Shown: positions 25,127 through 33,562, counted from the first letter of the stretch. The stretch: 55,696 bases of DNA from an uncultured Bacillota bacterium (GCA_905208455.1 CAJLPK010000004.1:1-55696); one strand, 5' to 3'. A program made the numbers and translations. Notes: generated by a model from the sequence alone, not told the origin.

Positions 25127-25558
25127 TCAAAATTTGATTTCAACCGGTGTGAGATTGGGAGCAGTCAACGAGAGGCTACCTGCTGCAGAGGCGCTTTCCG
25201 GCACCTCAAAGACAAGGGTATATTCGACGGATTTATCGTTGGGCTTGCCCTGCACGGCAACGGCCATACAGTTGTATTCTGTGCCGGCGATGGTGATTTT
25301 AGCGATGCTGGCGCCGTCATCCGAGCAAAAATAGCTTTTGTATTTGTCCTCTTGAATGGCGTCGTTTGGTTTCATAGCCACGATACAGAGCTTTTGGCCG
25401 CTATCCGCCTGCAAGGTATCGTATGTATCCACCATGGAAACATCCACCACGGCAAAGGAGCCGATCTCCGTGGGCAATTGAGCTTTGGCGCTGCAGCCGG
25501 ATACCAGGCCCAAGGCGATCAGTGCCAGTGCTGCCAGATGTATCATGCGTTTTTTCAT
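25127..25558 (-). CDS. Secreted lipoprotein of unknown function
   Basis: 143 residues from ATG 25558 (MKKRMIHLAALALIALGLVSGC). The lipobox LVSGC places the lipid on Cys22. The mature part looks like a single beta-sandwich of the DUF4352 or DUF5067 kind (VDTYDTLQADSGQKLCIVAM, YTLVFEVPESA), but I cannot assign a family firmly. The ribosome site GGGTGG is weak and about 11 bases away. Transcribed alone. Confidence 0.75.
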   Translation of the reverse strand: MKKRMIHLAALALIALGLVSGCSAKAQLPTEIGSFAVVDVSMVDTYDTLQADSGQKLCIVAMKPNDAIQEDKYKSYFCSDDGASIAKITIAGTEYNCMAVAVQGKPNDKSVEYTLVFEVPESASAAGSLSLTAPNLTPVEIKF

Positions 25559-25626
25559 ATAAATGAGGCCACCCTTCGAATACAGTGGCATCATTATAGC
25601 AAACTCATGGGAGAATACGCAAGGCT

Positions 25627-25656
25627 TTTGACTTTTTTAGGGCGGACAAGCTATAA
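25627..25656 (+). promoter_or_regulatory. Sigma-A promoter of the nitroreductase gene
   Basis: TTGACT (25627-25632), 18-base spacer, TATAAT (25651-25656). Confidence 0.75.
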
Positions 25657-25690
25657 TTGGATAAAGATTGAGAAAAAGGGAGCTGAGGAG

Positions 25691-26227
25691 ATGGACTGCT
25701 TACAGACCATGAGGGAACGGCGCAGCATCCGGCGGTATAAACAGGAGCCTGTTTCGGAAGAACAGCTTGGCTTGGTGCTGGAGGCGGCGCAGAATGCGCC
25801 ATCTTGGAAAAACCAGCAGCCCTGGACGTATGTGGTGCTGCATGACAGGCAGCAGATCCAGGCGTTAAAGCAAGCGACGGGCGGAAACCCCAAGGGGAAT
25901 GCGTATGAAAACGCGGACTATTTTTTGGTGGTCTGTGCGGACCCGGAACGCAGCGGCAACAGAGAGGGAAAGCCGTATTATATGACGGATATTGGGATTA
26001 CGCTAACGCAGGTGACGCTGGCGGCGGCAGCGCTGGGGCTGGGCACCTGCTGGGTCGGCGCATTTCCGGAGCAGCCGGTAAAAGCGCTGCTGGGGATACC
26101 GTACCATATTCGGGTGGTGGCGATTACCCCGCTGGGTGTGCCGGAGGAAGCGCCGGAAAAGCGGCCGAGGAAACCCATGAACCAGGTAGCGTATGCAGAA
26201 GCATGGGGAAATTTGTGGGAAAAATAA
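25691..26227 (+). CDS. Nitroreductase-family flavoprotein
   Basis: 178 residues from ATG 25691, preceded by AGGGAG at 8 bases. FMN-dependent NAD(P)H oxidoreductase fold: RERRSIRRYKQEPVSEEQL with the FMN phosphate-binding arginines, APSWKNQQPWTYVVL, ITLTQVTLAAAALGLGTCWVG, and ITPLGVPEEAPEKRPRKP at the end. Short form of the family, probably a homodimer in the cytosol. The natural substrate is not predictable. It has its own promoter and ends just before the SRP RNA promoter. Confidence 0.9.
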   Translation: MDCLQTMRERRSIRRYKQEPVSEEQLGLVLEAAQNAPSWKNQQPWTYVVLHDRQQIQALKQATGGNPKGNAYENADYFLVVCADPERSGNREGKPYYMTDIGITLTQVTLAAAALGLGTCWVGAFPEQPVKALLGIPYHIRVVAITPLGVPEEAPEKRPRKPMNQVAYAEAWGNLWEK

Positions 26228-26249
26228 AAAAATTTAACAGACTCTTCCA

Positions 26250-26278
26250 TTGACGAAACCATAGTCAGGTGGTATGCT
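26250..26278 (+). promoter_or_regulatory. Strong sigma-A promoter of the SRP RNA
   Basis: TTGACG (26250-26255), 17-base spacer, TATGCT (26273-26278). Transcription would start near 26285, some 25 bases before the mature 5' end. Confidence 0.75.
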
Positions 26279-26309
26279 GTGGCAGAAGTTATCAAAAAGT
26301 TATAAAGAA

Positions 26310-26588
26310 TGTCGCGCCAGGCGGGGCAGTAGCGGCGCCCTATACCCGAAATCCGCTGTAGCGGGGCTGGAATCCTTCTTTCGGCTAAGCGGCAATGACA
26401 CGCGTTGTAACCGGGAATGTTGACGGCCGGGTCCTGTGCAATGTCATCCTGTGAATCATGTCAGGCCTTGACGGGAGCAGCATTAAGCAGAACGTGGCAT
26501 GTGCCGCAGGGAAACCGGGCCGGAGTTCTCCGTTTACAATAGCACCATTGCAGCTTTTCCAACGGAAGGTGCGCGGCAGTTTTTTTAT
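26310..26588 (+). ncRNA. Signal recognition particle RNA, large Bacillus type (scRNA)
   Basis: RNA of the ribonucleoprotein that, with Ffh, directs nascent membrane and secreted proteins to FtsY and SecYEG. About 275 bases. The 5' Alu part reads GGCGGGGCAGTAGCGG, then GAAATCCGCTGTAGC, matching the Bacillus scRNA order. The S domain has GTGTTGAC-like GAATGTTGACGGCCGGGTCC, GAATCATGTCAGG, AGCAGCATTAAG and CATGTGCCGCAGGG. The 5' end TGTCGCGCC pairs with GGTGCGCGGCA before a T run at 26581-26586. The helix 8 loop is UGAC (26469-26472) instead of the common GGAA, with the stem CCU/GGG. The asymmetric loop sequences CAGG and AGCAG that contact Ffh are intact. Confidence 0.93.
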
Positions 26589-26631
26589 TTATGCTTGATG
26601 CTTTGGCCATTTTGCTGGTTGGGAGCTTGAC

Positions 26632-28011
26632 TTGGGGGGATCTTCGTTGGGAGAGAAGATTGCAAAGCTGCATCCATGGAAGAAGATGAAGCCTGTCCAA
26701 AAAATCGTACTGGGTTTTTTTCTTGCGATTTTGATTGGAGGGCTTTTGTTGTCACTTCCGATCTGTTCTTCTACGGGGAAAAGCGTAGGATTGCTCAATG
26801 GAATGTTTACGGCGACGACCTCCGTTTGCGTAACGGGGCTGGTTTCGGTAGACACCGGGACGGCGTATTCGCATATAGGCCACTTTATCATCCTATGCCT
26901 GATCCAGCTGGGCGGCTTGGGATTTATGACGGCAGTCACTGTTGTCTTTATGATGATTAGAAAGCGTATTACGCTAAAAGAGCGTATGTTGATTCGAGAA
27001 GCGATGAACCAGGATTCCCTGCAGGGCATGGTAAGGCTGATTCAGAGCGTGGTATGCATCACAATTTTAATTGAAACCTTGGGGGCGGTATGCCTCTCAT
27101 TTAGTTTTGTGCCGAAATTTGGCCTGAAAACAGGATTATTTTATAGTATTTTTATCTCCATTTCTGCTTTTTGCAACGCGGGAATCGACCCGCTGGGGAA
27201 TTTTCAGTCTATCACTGGCTATACGGATGATGTGGTCGTAAACCTTACCATCATGGCGCTCATCATTTTGGGCGGCCTAGGGTTTACAGTGATCCGGGAC
27301 GTTTGGAAAAATAAGAGATGGAAGCGGTTTTCCATCCATACCAAGCTGGTTATCGGAATGACGGCAGCGCTGGTATTGGGAGGAACGGTGCTATTCAGCG
27401 CAATGGAATGGAACAACCCGGCGACCATGGCGGCCATGCCGGCAGGCGAAAAGATCATGGCGGGCGCTTTCCAGAGCGTAACGACGCGTACGGCGGGCTT
27501 TAACAGCATAGACCAAAACGGGCTGTACGGCGGCAGCTTTCTTTTGACCATCATACTCATGTTTATTGGCGCGGCGCCCGGGTCTACGGGCGGCGGAATC
27601 AAGGTAACGACGTTTGCCATTCTTTTGCTTGTCACGGCGGCGATTGTGCGGGGCCGCCAGGAAGCGGTGGTAGGGAAGAGGAGCATTGCCAAGGATCTGG
27701 TGCGCAGTGCAGCGGCCATTACAGTGCTGGCTATGATGCTGGTGCTGGCAGCTACCTTTATCATTTGTATCATCGAAGAGGGAAACCCTGCTGCGTCTAT
27801 GGAAGTGATTTTGTACGAGTGTGTCTCCGCGTTTGGGACAGTAGGACTGAGCTGTGGACTTACGCCGCAGTTAGCTCCGTTGAGCAAGCTGCTTCTGATG
27901 TTTTTGATGTTCTGCGGACGGGTAGGCCCGCTGACATTCTCTATGGCATTGGCGAACCGGAAGAAAAAGGATACGATCCATTATCCGGAAGGCCGTATTA
28001 TGGTGGGCTGA
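26632..28011 (+). CDS. ktrB: Potassium uptake channel subunit, KtrB/TrkH family
   Basis: 459 residues if the TTG at 26632 is used (GGGAG 6 bases upstream); TTG 26647 and ATG 26689 are alternatives, so the start is uncertain. Four pore repeats are visible: TTSVCVTGLVSVDTG, SISAFCNAGIDPLGN, SVTTRTAGFNSID and VSAFGTVGLSCGLTP, each with the filter glycine. Helical hydrophobic segments lie between them. Length and pairing with a single-domain regulator fit KtrB. It starts about 45 bases after the SRP RNA T run and shows no promoter of its own, so it may rely on read-through. No c-di-AMP riboswitch is seen. Confidence 0.92.
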   Translation: MGGSSLGEKIAKLHPWKKMKPVQKIVLGFFLAILIGGLLLSLPICSSTGKSVGLLNGMFTATTSVCVTGLVSVDTGTAYSHIGHFIILCLIQLGGLGFMTAVTVVFMMIRKRITLKERMLIREAMNQDSLQGMVRLIQSVVCITILIETLGAVCLSFSFVPKFGLKTGLFYSIFISISAFCNAGIDPLGNFQSITGYTDDVVVNLTIMALIILGGLGFTVIRDVWKNKRWKRFSIHTKLVIGMTAALVLGGTVLFSAMEWNNPATMAAMPAGEKIMAGAFQSVTTRTAGFNSIDQNGLYGGSFLLTIILMFIGAAPGSTGGGIKVTTFAILLLVTAAIVRGRQEAVVGKRSIAKDLVRSAAAITVLAMMLVLAATFIICIIEEGNPAASMEVILYECVSAFGTVGLSCGLTPQLAPLSKLLLMFLMFCGRVGPLTFSMALANRKKKDTIHYPEGRIMVG

Positions 28012-28024
28012 CAGGGAGGAAAGC

Positions 28025-28672
28025 ATGAAACAGATCGCAATACTAGGCTTGGGAAGATTTGGCCGTGCGTTGGCAAGGACATTGGTGGAAATGGGCCATG
28101 ATGTGATGGGCGTGGACGCCAATGAGGCCGTGGTGGAAAAGATGGCGCCGGTGCTGACAAACTGCGTGCAGGCAGACGTAATGGATGAGCAGACCCTGCT
28201 TTCGCTGGGTGTAACAAACTTTGATATTGTAGTGGTAGGCATCGGCAACAGCGATATGCAGGCCAGCATTTTTACCACGCTGATGCTCAAGGACATGGGG
28301 GTAGAGCATGTCGTTTGCAAAGTGAGCAGCAACAAACACGCCCGCATTTTGTTGAAACTGGGAGCAGATAGGGTGGTGTATCCGGAGCGGGACATGGGCA
28401 TGCGGTTTGCGCACAGCATTGCACAGTCCGATGTTTTGGAATTCATTGAGCTTTCTGAGGAATACAGCATGATGGAGATCAATGCGCCCAAATATCTGTT
28501 TGGCAAATCGCTGAAGGAAAGCAATGTGCGCAGCAAATACAATATCAATATTGTAGCGATTAAACGCGGGAAAAGGATTATGGTAAACCCGTCGCCGGAT
28601 GCGGTGCTGGAACAGGGGGACGTGCTGCTGGCCATCGGGGAAACACAAGAGCTGACAAAGCTGCACGGATAA
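28025..28672 (+). CDS. ktrA: Potassium uptake regulatory subunit KtrA (RCK domain)
   Basis: 215 residues, ATG 28025 after GGGAGG, 13 bases behind ktrB. Residues 1-135 are an RCK_N Rossmann domain (AILGLGRFGRALARTL with GxGxxG, then DANEAVVEKM) that binds ATP/ADP or NAD(H). Residues 140-215 are an RCK_C domain (LFGKSLKESNVRSKYN, DAVLEQGDVLLAIGE) of the kind that binds c-di-AMP in Ktr systems. Octameric rings of this protein gate KtrB on the cytoplasmic face. Confidence 0.93.
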   Translation: MKQIAILGLGRFGRALARTLVEMGHDVMGVDANEAVVEKMAPVLTNCVQADVMDEQTLLSLGVTNFDIVVVGIGNSDMQASIFTTLMLKDMGVEHVVCKVSSNKHARILLKLGADRVVYPERDMGMRFAHSIAQSDVLEFIELSEEYSMMEINAPKYLFGKSLKESNVRSKYNINIVAIKRGKRIMVNPSPDAVLEQGDVLLAIGETQELTKLHG

Positions 28673-28679
28673 AAAGCAC

Positions 28680-28796
28680 AAAGGCGGAAACGAAGGAAAT
28701 AGATGACATTGAAAGTCAACTGTACCCTGGTATGGAAGGGAGACAGAGGTTGCTGCTTGCTTCCAAACGGGTGTTCCTTGCGATTCCGCCTTTTTT
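28680..28796 (+). ncRNA. Structured RNA element at the 3' end of the ktrBA transcript
   Basis: A perfect 10-bp closing stem AAAGGCGGAA (28680-28689) / TTCCGCCTTT (28784-28793) ending in a T run, a second helix AAGGAA / TTCCTT (28693-28698, 28774-28779), and inside it TGAC/GTCA and CTGT-CCCT/AGGG-ACAG hairpins. It looks like an intrinsic terminator with a 75-base folded insert, or a stable 3' UTR-derived small RNA. I know of no family that it matches. Confidence 0.5.
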
Positions 28797-29090
28797 CACG
28801 GGCCAGCTATGGAAGAGAATGAAAATTCGGGGGCCCTTTTCGCATTGGGATGAAAACAGGGATGTGCCATGAGATGGATCATGGTCCTGGATTCGGATGC
28901 GATAAGGGGGCTTTCATAGCCTGCATAGGCTTTGGATCGTGATACGAGAACACGCTCCGACTTGCGTGGCCATGAGAACATTCTCAGCTGTCCGTGGCTT
29001 TATTTTGTCCTGCTGTGAAAAAGATAATCAGGGAAAATATGGAAAAATTCTGAAACGCAAAAAAATAAATTTTGCTTGTATTTCAGAAAG
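28797..29090. other. Gene-free stretch between the ktrA 3' element and tRNA-Ser
   Basis: About 300 bases. Several short inverted repeats (GCCTGCATAGGC, GAGAACATTCTC) are present, but no gene or RNA that I recognise. Confidence 0.4.
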
Positions 29091-29094
29091 GATA

Positions 29095-29103
29095 TGGTAT
29101 AAT
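29095..29103 (+). promoter_or_regulatory. Promoter of tRNA-Ser (extended -10)
   Basis: TGGTATAAT with TATAAT at 29098-29103 and TG at the extended position; TTGTAT lies 16 bases upstream. Confidence 0.65.
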
Positions 29104-29154
29104 AATGCGCAGGCAGTCTGAAAATGGCTGCTTGGCATAAAGTCAATGGATCAT

Positions 29155-29245
<91 letters not shown>

Positions 29246-29263
29246 GCGGCAAGCGGCCGCATC

Positions 29264-29302
29264 CAATACCGCAGTTTACTTAGGTAAATTGCGGTATTTT
29301 TG
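29264..29302 (+). terminator. Terminator of tRNA-Ser
   Basis: Stem ATACCGCAGTTTAC / GTAAATTGCGGTAT (one mismatch) followed by TTTTTG. Confidence 0.88.
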
Positions 29303-29465
29303 TTGGCCGGGAGGAAATATCATTTTGTAAAACTCTGCCGGCGGCGTGATGCTGTGAATCCGTAAGCTGCATCCAAAGCCTGTGAATAGTTTGTATCGAA
29401 TGAAATACTGGTATACAAAAGGCATCGGATGCAATGTAAGCCTGAATCCATTGTATGAGAGAAAA

Positions 29466-29496
29466 GAAAAAGGGCGCAGCTTATGCACCCTTTTTC
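29466..29496 (-). terminator. Terminator of dpaL
   Basis: Stem AAAAAGGG-GCA / TGC-CCCTTTTT, T-rich on both strands, 10 bases beyond the stop of the minus-strand gene. Confidence 0.8.
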
Positions 29497-29505
29497 CAGA
29501 AGCTC

Positions 29506-30636
29506 TTATGCTTTGTTTACGATACGGGCATAATTCTCAGGATCTGTATCGCCTTCAGTGCTGAAAAGAAGAATGACGGAATTTTCATCCAGCTGCATGG
29601 CGTCTTTATAGGCCCGGCATGCCTCCATGGTTTGAAGCGCGATTAAAAGCCCAGCGCCAACAGCGCCTGATTCTCCGGAAACGACGCGCTGGTCTCCCGG
29701 CAGAGGATGCGCCAGGGTTTTCATGCCAAGCGCCGCGACCCAATCCGGGCACTTGGCAAATTGGGCGGCAAAATCGCGCAGCACAGGCCAGGTAAACAGG
29801 TTAGGAGTGCCGCAGTTCAGGCCGGCCATGATGGTTTCAGGGTCACCGATAATGGAATGAGGCGCGCCGTCGCCGCATTCAATAGAACGGTATAGACAAG
29901 CCGCTTGCTCGGCTTCTATGATGGTGATATGCGGCAGATCATCACGATAGACATGAGCCAGATAACCAGTGACGCTGCCGGCAAAGGAGCCGACGCCAGC
30001 CTGGACAAATACATGGCTGGGACGCGGGACGCCTAGCTGCTGCATTTGCGCAAGGGCTTCCTTTGTCATGGTGGTATATCCTTGGGTAATCCAATTCGGC
30101 ACCTGCTCATAGCCTTCAAACCCGGTATCCTGAATGGCGGTATAGCCATGCTGGTTTGCGTAGTCAAAGGCATACAAAACAGCCTGGTCATAGTTCATAT
30201 CCAGCACCTTGACCTTGGTATTTTGAATGGCGCGAATGGCATTGACCCGACACGGCTGAGAGCCCTTTGGCATGAAGATCTCTGCCCGCCCGCCCAGCCG
30301 GGCTGCTGCCCAAGCAACGGCCCGGCCGTGATTGCCGTCCGTAGCGGTGACAAAGACAGGCGATTTCTCCGGGCGCTCTGCCATGGATCGATGGATGGCA
30401 TAGGTGCATCCAAGGCCTTTGAAGGCGTTGAGGCCAAAACGATAGGATTCATCTTTGATGTAGATCGACTTGACACCAATCCGGCGGGCTAAGGCCGGAA
30501 GAGAGACCAGGGGCGTAGGCTGGTAGACATCCAAAGCGCGGTGATACTCATACGCTTTCTGGCAGCTGATGGGCGATAAAAACGCAGGCAGTTCCTTTTT
30601 TGTCTGAGGGCCTTGAATGATTTGAATGGGTTCCAT
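29506..30636 (-). CDS. dpaL: Diaminopropionate ammonia-lyase
   Basis: PLP enzyme that splits 2,3-diaminopropionate to pyruvate and two ammonia. 376 residues from ATG 30636, 8 bases after GAGGAGG. Blocks typical of DpaL/YgeX: KDESYRFGLNAFKGLG with the PLP lysine, FVTATDGNHGRAVAWAAARLG, DTGFEGYEQVPNWITQGYTTM, FVQAGVGSFAGSVTGYLAH for phosphate binding, and VSGESGAVGAGLLIAL near the end. Other fold-type II enzymes (threonine synthase, dehydratase) lack the NWITQGY block. It is divergent from an AraC-type regulator 109 bases away, which likely controls it. Confidence 0.92.
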   Translation of the reverse strand: MEPIQIIQGPQTKKELPAFLSPISCQKAYEYHRALDVYQPTPLVSLPALARRIGVKSIYIKDESYRFGLNAFKGLGCTYAIHRSMAERPEKSPVFVTATDGNHGRAVAWAAARLGGRAEIFMPKGSQPCRVNAIRAIQNTKVKVLDMNYDQAVLYAFDYANQHGYTAIQDTGFEGYEQVPNWITQGYTTMTKEALAQMQQLGVPRPSHVFVQAGVGSFAGSVTGYLAHVYRDDLPHITIIEAEQAACLYRSIECGDGAPHSIIGDPETIMAGLNCGTPNLFTWPVLRDFAAQFAKCPDWVAALGMKTLAHPLPGDQRVVSGESGAVGAGLLIALQTMEACRAYKDAMQLDENSVILLFSTEGDTDPENYARIVNKA

Positions 30637-30745
30637 CCTGATTCCTCCTCGTTGACATGGTAAGTTCATATGATTATATTGATTCTATCATACTTATTAT
30701 ATCGAATATTTGAGGATTTTTATAAAAATATTGAGGGAGAGAACG
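30637..30745. promoter_or_regulatory. Divergent promoter region of dpaL and the AraC-type regulator
   Basis: 109 AT-rich bases shared by the two starts. TATAAT-like sequences occur on the minus strand, and ATATTTGAGG / AATATTGAGG is a near direct repeat 20-odd bases before the regulator. Likely regulator binding site. Confidence 0.45.
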
Positions 30746-31642
30746 ATGCAATCCTATTGCTTGCAGACCGATAAGGCGGGCCGGGAAAAAACTGTGCATA
30801 TAAGGGACGGGTTTCCTGTGGCTATGTATGAGACGCACCCTATGCGCTATCCGATTGGCTATACCATTTGGCACTGGCATTGGGAGATGCAGTTTTGCTG
30901 GGTCATACAGGGAGAGATAGAGTTTTATGTAGAAGAGAGCCGATACTGCCTGGCAAAGGGACAAGGCATTTTTATCAACCGCGGGACGCTTCACATGGCA
31001 AAGGCGGCACATTCAGAAGAGGATGCCTATATTTGCATGGATATAGATAGCAGGCTGTTGGAGGAGACAGCGGTGCTGGGGCCTCGCTACGTAACGCCGA
31101 TTGCAGCGAATGATGCCGTTCCATGCCTGCTTTTTACCGGGCAGGCAGAGACGGATGCAGAAATTTTGGAAGCGCTTTCAGGCAGCTATGAGGCTTGGCT
31201 GTCTAAGCAGCCTGGTTATGAAATGTGCGTGATGTCTCAGATGTGGAGGATATGGTACCGGCTATGCGGCCGGGCCGAGGGCATGGGACAGCGCAGTGCG
31301 GCGGATCGGCAGCCATCGAGGACAAAGGAGATCATCCATTATCTGCATCTGCATTATCGGCAGGATATAATGCTGGATGATATTGCCCATATCGTGCATA
31401 TGAGCCGGGAAGAATGCTGCCGGTTTTTTAAGAGCGTTACAGGCAGTACGATTTTTGGGTATTTACAGGAATATAGGATCAAGAAGAGCTTAGAGCTTTT
31501 GGAGCATGGACAATTGACAACGGGAGAGGTGTCAGAGGCTGTGGGATTCCACAGCGTAAGCTATTTTTGCCAATGCTTTAGAAAAAAGATGCATATGACG
31601 CCAAAACAATACCAAATGAGGCGGAAAGGCCTACTGGAATGA
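30746..31642 (+). CDS. AraC-family transcriptional regulator
   Basis: 298 residues from ATG 30746 after GAGGGAGA. The N-terminal half is a cupin-type sensing domain (HWHWEMQFCWVIQGEIEFYV, FINRGTLHMAKAA). The C-terminal 100 residues hold two helix-turn-helix motifs (LDDIAHIVHMSREECCRFFK and GEVSEAVGFHSVSYFCQCFR, ending MTPKQYQMRRKG). It is divergent from dpaL, which is the probable target, with diaminopropionate or a related amino acid as a possible signal. Confidence 0.92.
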   Translation: MQSYCLQTDKAGREKTVHIRDGFPVAMYETHPMRYPIGYTIWHWHWEMQFCWVIQGEIEFYVEESRYCLAKGQGIFINRGTLHMAKAAHSEEDAYICMDIDSRLLEETAVLGPRYVTPIAANDAVPCLLFTGQAETDAEILEALSGSYEAWLSKQPGYEMCVMSQMWRIWYRLCGRAEGMGQRSAADRQPSRTKEIIHYLHLHYRQDIMLDDIAHIVHMSREECCRFFKSVTGSTIFGYLQEYRIKKSLELLEHGQLTTGEVSEAVGFHSVSYFCQCFRKKMHMTPKQYQMRRKGLLE

Positions 31643-31670
31643 TAAAAGGCCCCTGTACAGGGGCCTTTTA
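31643..31670. terminator. Bidirectional terminator between AraC-type gene and aldolase
   Basis: Perfect palindrome AAAAGGCCCCTG / CAGGGGCCTTTT around TA; serves both convergent genes. Confidence 0.9.
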
Positions 31671-31677
31671 TGTGCAT

Positions 31678-32553
31678 TTAGAATGTATAGCCGTTGAGGA
31701 AAACCTGGATTACATCCTTAGCGTAGCTTTGCATGAAATGGAAGGCATCTGCATACAGCTCATGCGAAGCAATGCTGCCATGGCAGTCGGCCAGCTTTTG
31801 AGCGATATGCTCAGTGGTGGCCTTTCCCATATAGGAATAGTAATTGATCTTGGAGCAGCCGGCGGTGATGCCGCGGCGCACTTCCTCCGGCTTTACACCG
31901 GAAGCGCCGTGCATGACAACACGACAGGTATCCGGCATAGCGGCCCGAATGGCCTTTACGCGGTCGATATCCAGCACAGGATCTTCAGCGTAGATGCCGT
32001 GCATGGTGCCAAAGCACACAGCCAAGGCATCAACGCCGGTGGCCTCGGCAAACTCACCGGCTTGCTGAGGATCGGTAAAATACTGCTTGATTTCCTCGTT
32101 GGTCAACGGCTTGCCGCCATGTGTATCGTCGCCGGTAGAGGCCATAACGCCGAGCTCGGCTTCTACGGTGATGCCCAGCCCATGCGCCAGCTTGGTAAAC
32201 TCCGTAAGCCTGGCTTTGTTTTCTTCATAGGGAAGCAGGCTGCAATCGTACATAATGGAACTGAATCCGGCGTGGATGGCCTTCATAATGAACGTATAGT
32301 CTGTGCCGTGATCCAAGTGTACGCAGACAGGCACCTTGGCAGCCCTTGCGCAGGCAACCATCTGCGGCCCGATGACCTCAATGGGAATGACAGGATCGTG
32401 TACCTGCGCATGGTCGATGATGACGGGCGCGTTGAGCTCTTCAGCAGCGCCGATGACGGCGCGGATATTGTCGGCAGACGGCGTATTGATACAGGCAATG
32501 GCGTAATGGTTTTTTTCGGCGTGGGCCAAGATCTCCTTCATGTTGACCAGCAT
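31678..32553 (-). CDS. Class II (zinc-dependent) aldolase, FbaA/GatY family
   Basis: 291 residues from ATG 32553, 9 bases after AGGAGG. TIM-barrel aldolase that cleaves or forms ketose phosphates using zinc. Motifs: VPVCVHLDHGTDYTFI with a zinc histidine and catalytic Asp, TVEAELGVMAS, the GTMHGIYA zinc histidine, VVMHGASG, and GCSKINYYSYM for phosphate and substrate. Substrate may be fructose-1,6-bisphosphate, tagatose bisphosphate or another sugar acid derivative; a peripheral DeoR regulator suggests a catabolic role rather than the main glycolytic enzyme. Confidence 0.9.
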   Translation of the reverse strand: MLVNMKEILAHAEKNHYAIACINTPSADNIRAVIGAAEELNAPVIIDHAQVHDPVIPIEVIGPQMVACARAAKVPVCVHLDHGTDYTFIMKAIHAGFSSIMYDCSLLPYEENKARLTEFTKLAHGLGITVEAELGVMASTGDDTHGGKPLTNEEIKQYFTDPQQAGEFAEATGVDALAVCFGTMHGIYAEDPVLDIDRVKAIRAAMPDTCRVVMHGASGVKPEEVRRGITAGCSKINYYSYMGKATTEHIAQKLADCHGSIASHELYADAFHFMQSYAKDVIQVFLNGYTF

Positions 32554-32616
32554 AATGAATAACCTCCTGATTGCAGAAACGATGAATATCTGCAAAAAAC
32601 TATATTTTCATGCCTA

Positions 32617-32657
32617 ATAATAACAGATAATAAGTGGATGTCAACAATAAACAATAA
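32617..32657 (-). promoter_or_regulatory. Aldolase promoter with tandem AACAATA repeats
   Basis: Minus-strand TTGACA (32639-32644), 16-base spacer, TATTAT (32617-32622). Just upstream on the plus strand AACAATAA occurs twice with a period of 7 (32643-32650, 32650-32657) and AACAAT again at 32670. The repeats overlap the -35 and are likely sites for the divergent DeoR-type regulator. Confidence 0.65.
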
Positions 32658-32734
32658 AAATACTTAAAAAACAATGGAAATAGTTGCGATTTTCTTTTTA
32701 TTATGATTGAATAGGAGCGAAAGGGGACTGCGCG

Positions 32735-33562
32735 ATGGGGAAGAAAATGCTGCCGGAAGAACGGCGCTTGAGAATTTATAACATGGTACAAAGGCGTGGA
32801 ACGGCAACGCTGGGGGAGATGTGTGCTGAGCTGGGCGTTAGTGAATCGACTGTGCGGCTCGATCTAAACAAAATGGAGCAGCAGGGCTTGATCAGGCGCA
32901 CGCACGGCGGGGCAGTGCTTTCAGAGTCGGCAGCCTTGAACCATGAGCGCCAGTGGATGACGGAAAGCTTATCGGTCAATCGACGTATCCAGCAAAATGC
33001 CGCGGAAAAAGACGCCATTGGAAAAGCCGCTGCTGAGATGATAAAGGATGGGGACAGCCTCATGATCGACGGCGGCAGCACGACGCCGTACGTGGCCAAC
33101 CATCTGCGGGATAAGCGAGGCCTTACGATCATCACCAATTCGGTATTTTTGATTCCTACCCTTATGGCGAACCCGGATGCAGCGCTGTATATATCAGGCG
33201 GCATCATCTACCGTGAAATTGCGGTATCGGTAGGGGAGACGACCAATGCGTATTTAGGGCAGTTTTCTGTGGACAAGACGATCCTTGGCATCAATGGGTT
33301 TTCGGTAAAGCATGGACTGACAGTGGCAGATGCGCGCGAGCCGGCGGTTTTGTCCGCTAAAAATAAGATGATAGAGGCATGTAAGGAACTCATCATTGTA
33401 TGCGATCATACAAAGATAGGCATGGTTTGCCTGGCATCGCTGGGATTTCCGGAGGTAAAGACCTGCCTGGTAACGGGATATGAGGCGGATGCGGAAAGCA
33501 TTGCGCAGTTCCGGGAGATGGGGATACAGGTGAACTTGGTGGAATATGCGCAGGAAGGATAA
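32735..33562 (+). CDS. DeoR-family transcriptional regulator
   Basis: 275 residues from ATG 32735, after AAAGGGGA. Winged helix at residues 6-60 (EERRLRIYNMVQRRGTATLG, SESTVRLDLNKMEQQGLIRR, THGGAV). The C-terminal DeoR sensor domain has SLMIDGGSTTPYVANHL, TIITNSVFLIPTL, ISGGII and VDKTILGINGFSVKHGLTV, ending in VCDHTKIG. Such domains bind phosphorylated sugars. Divergent from the class II aldolase, whose substrate or product is the plausible effector. Confidence 0.93.
   Translation: MGKKMLPEERRLRIYNMVQRRGTATLGEMCAELGVSESTVRLDLNKMEQQGLIRRTHGGAVLSESAALNHERQWMTESLSVNRRIQQNAAEKDAIGKAAAEMIKDGDSLMIDGGSTTPYVANHLRDKRGLTIITNSVFLIPTLMANPDAALYISGGIIYREIAVSVGETTNAYLGQFSVDKTILGINGFSVKHGLTVADAREPAVLSAKNKMIEACKELIIVCDHTKIGMVCLASLGFPEVKTCLVTGYEADAESIAQFREMGIQVNLVEYAQEG

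Noticed and set aside
24983..25690. N-terminal extension of the nitroreductase frame
   Set aside because: It is the antisense of the lipoprotein gene at 25127-25558; the promoter at 25627 and the start at 25691 exclude it.
26281..26630. c-di-AMP (ydaO) riboswitch upstream of ktrB
   Set aside because: The conserved stretches match the SRP RNA along its whole length, and the element has its own promoter and terminator. No ydaO motif is present.
28796..28981. 61-codon ORF on the minus strand
   Set aside because: No ribosome site or family; the region seems to be non-coding.
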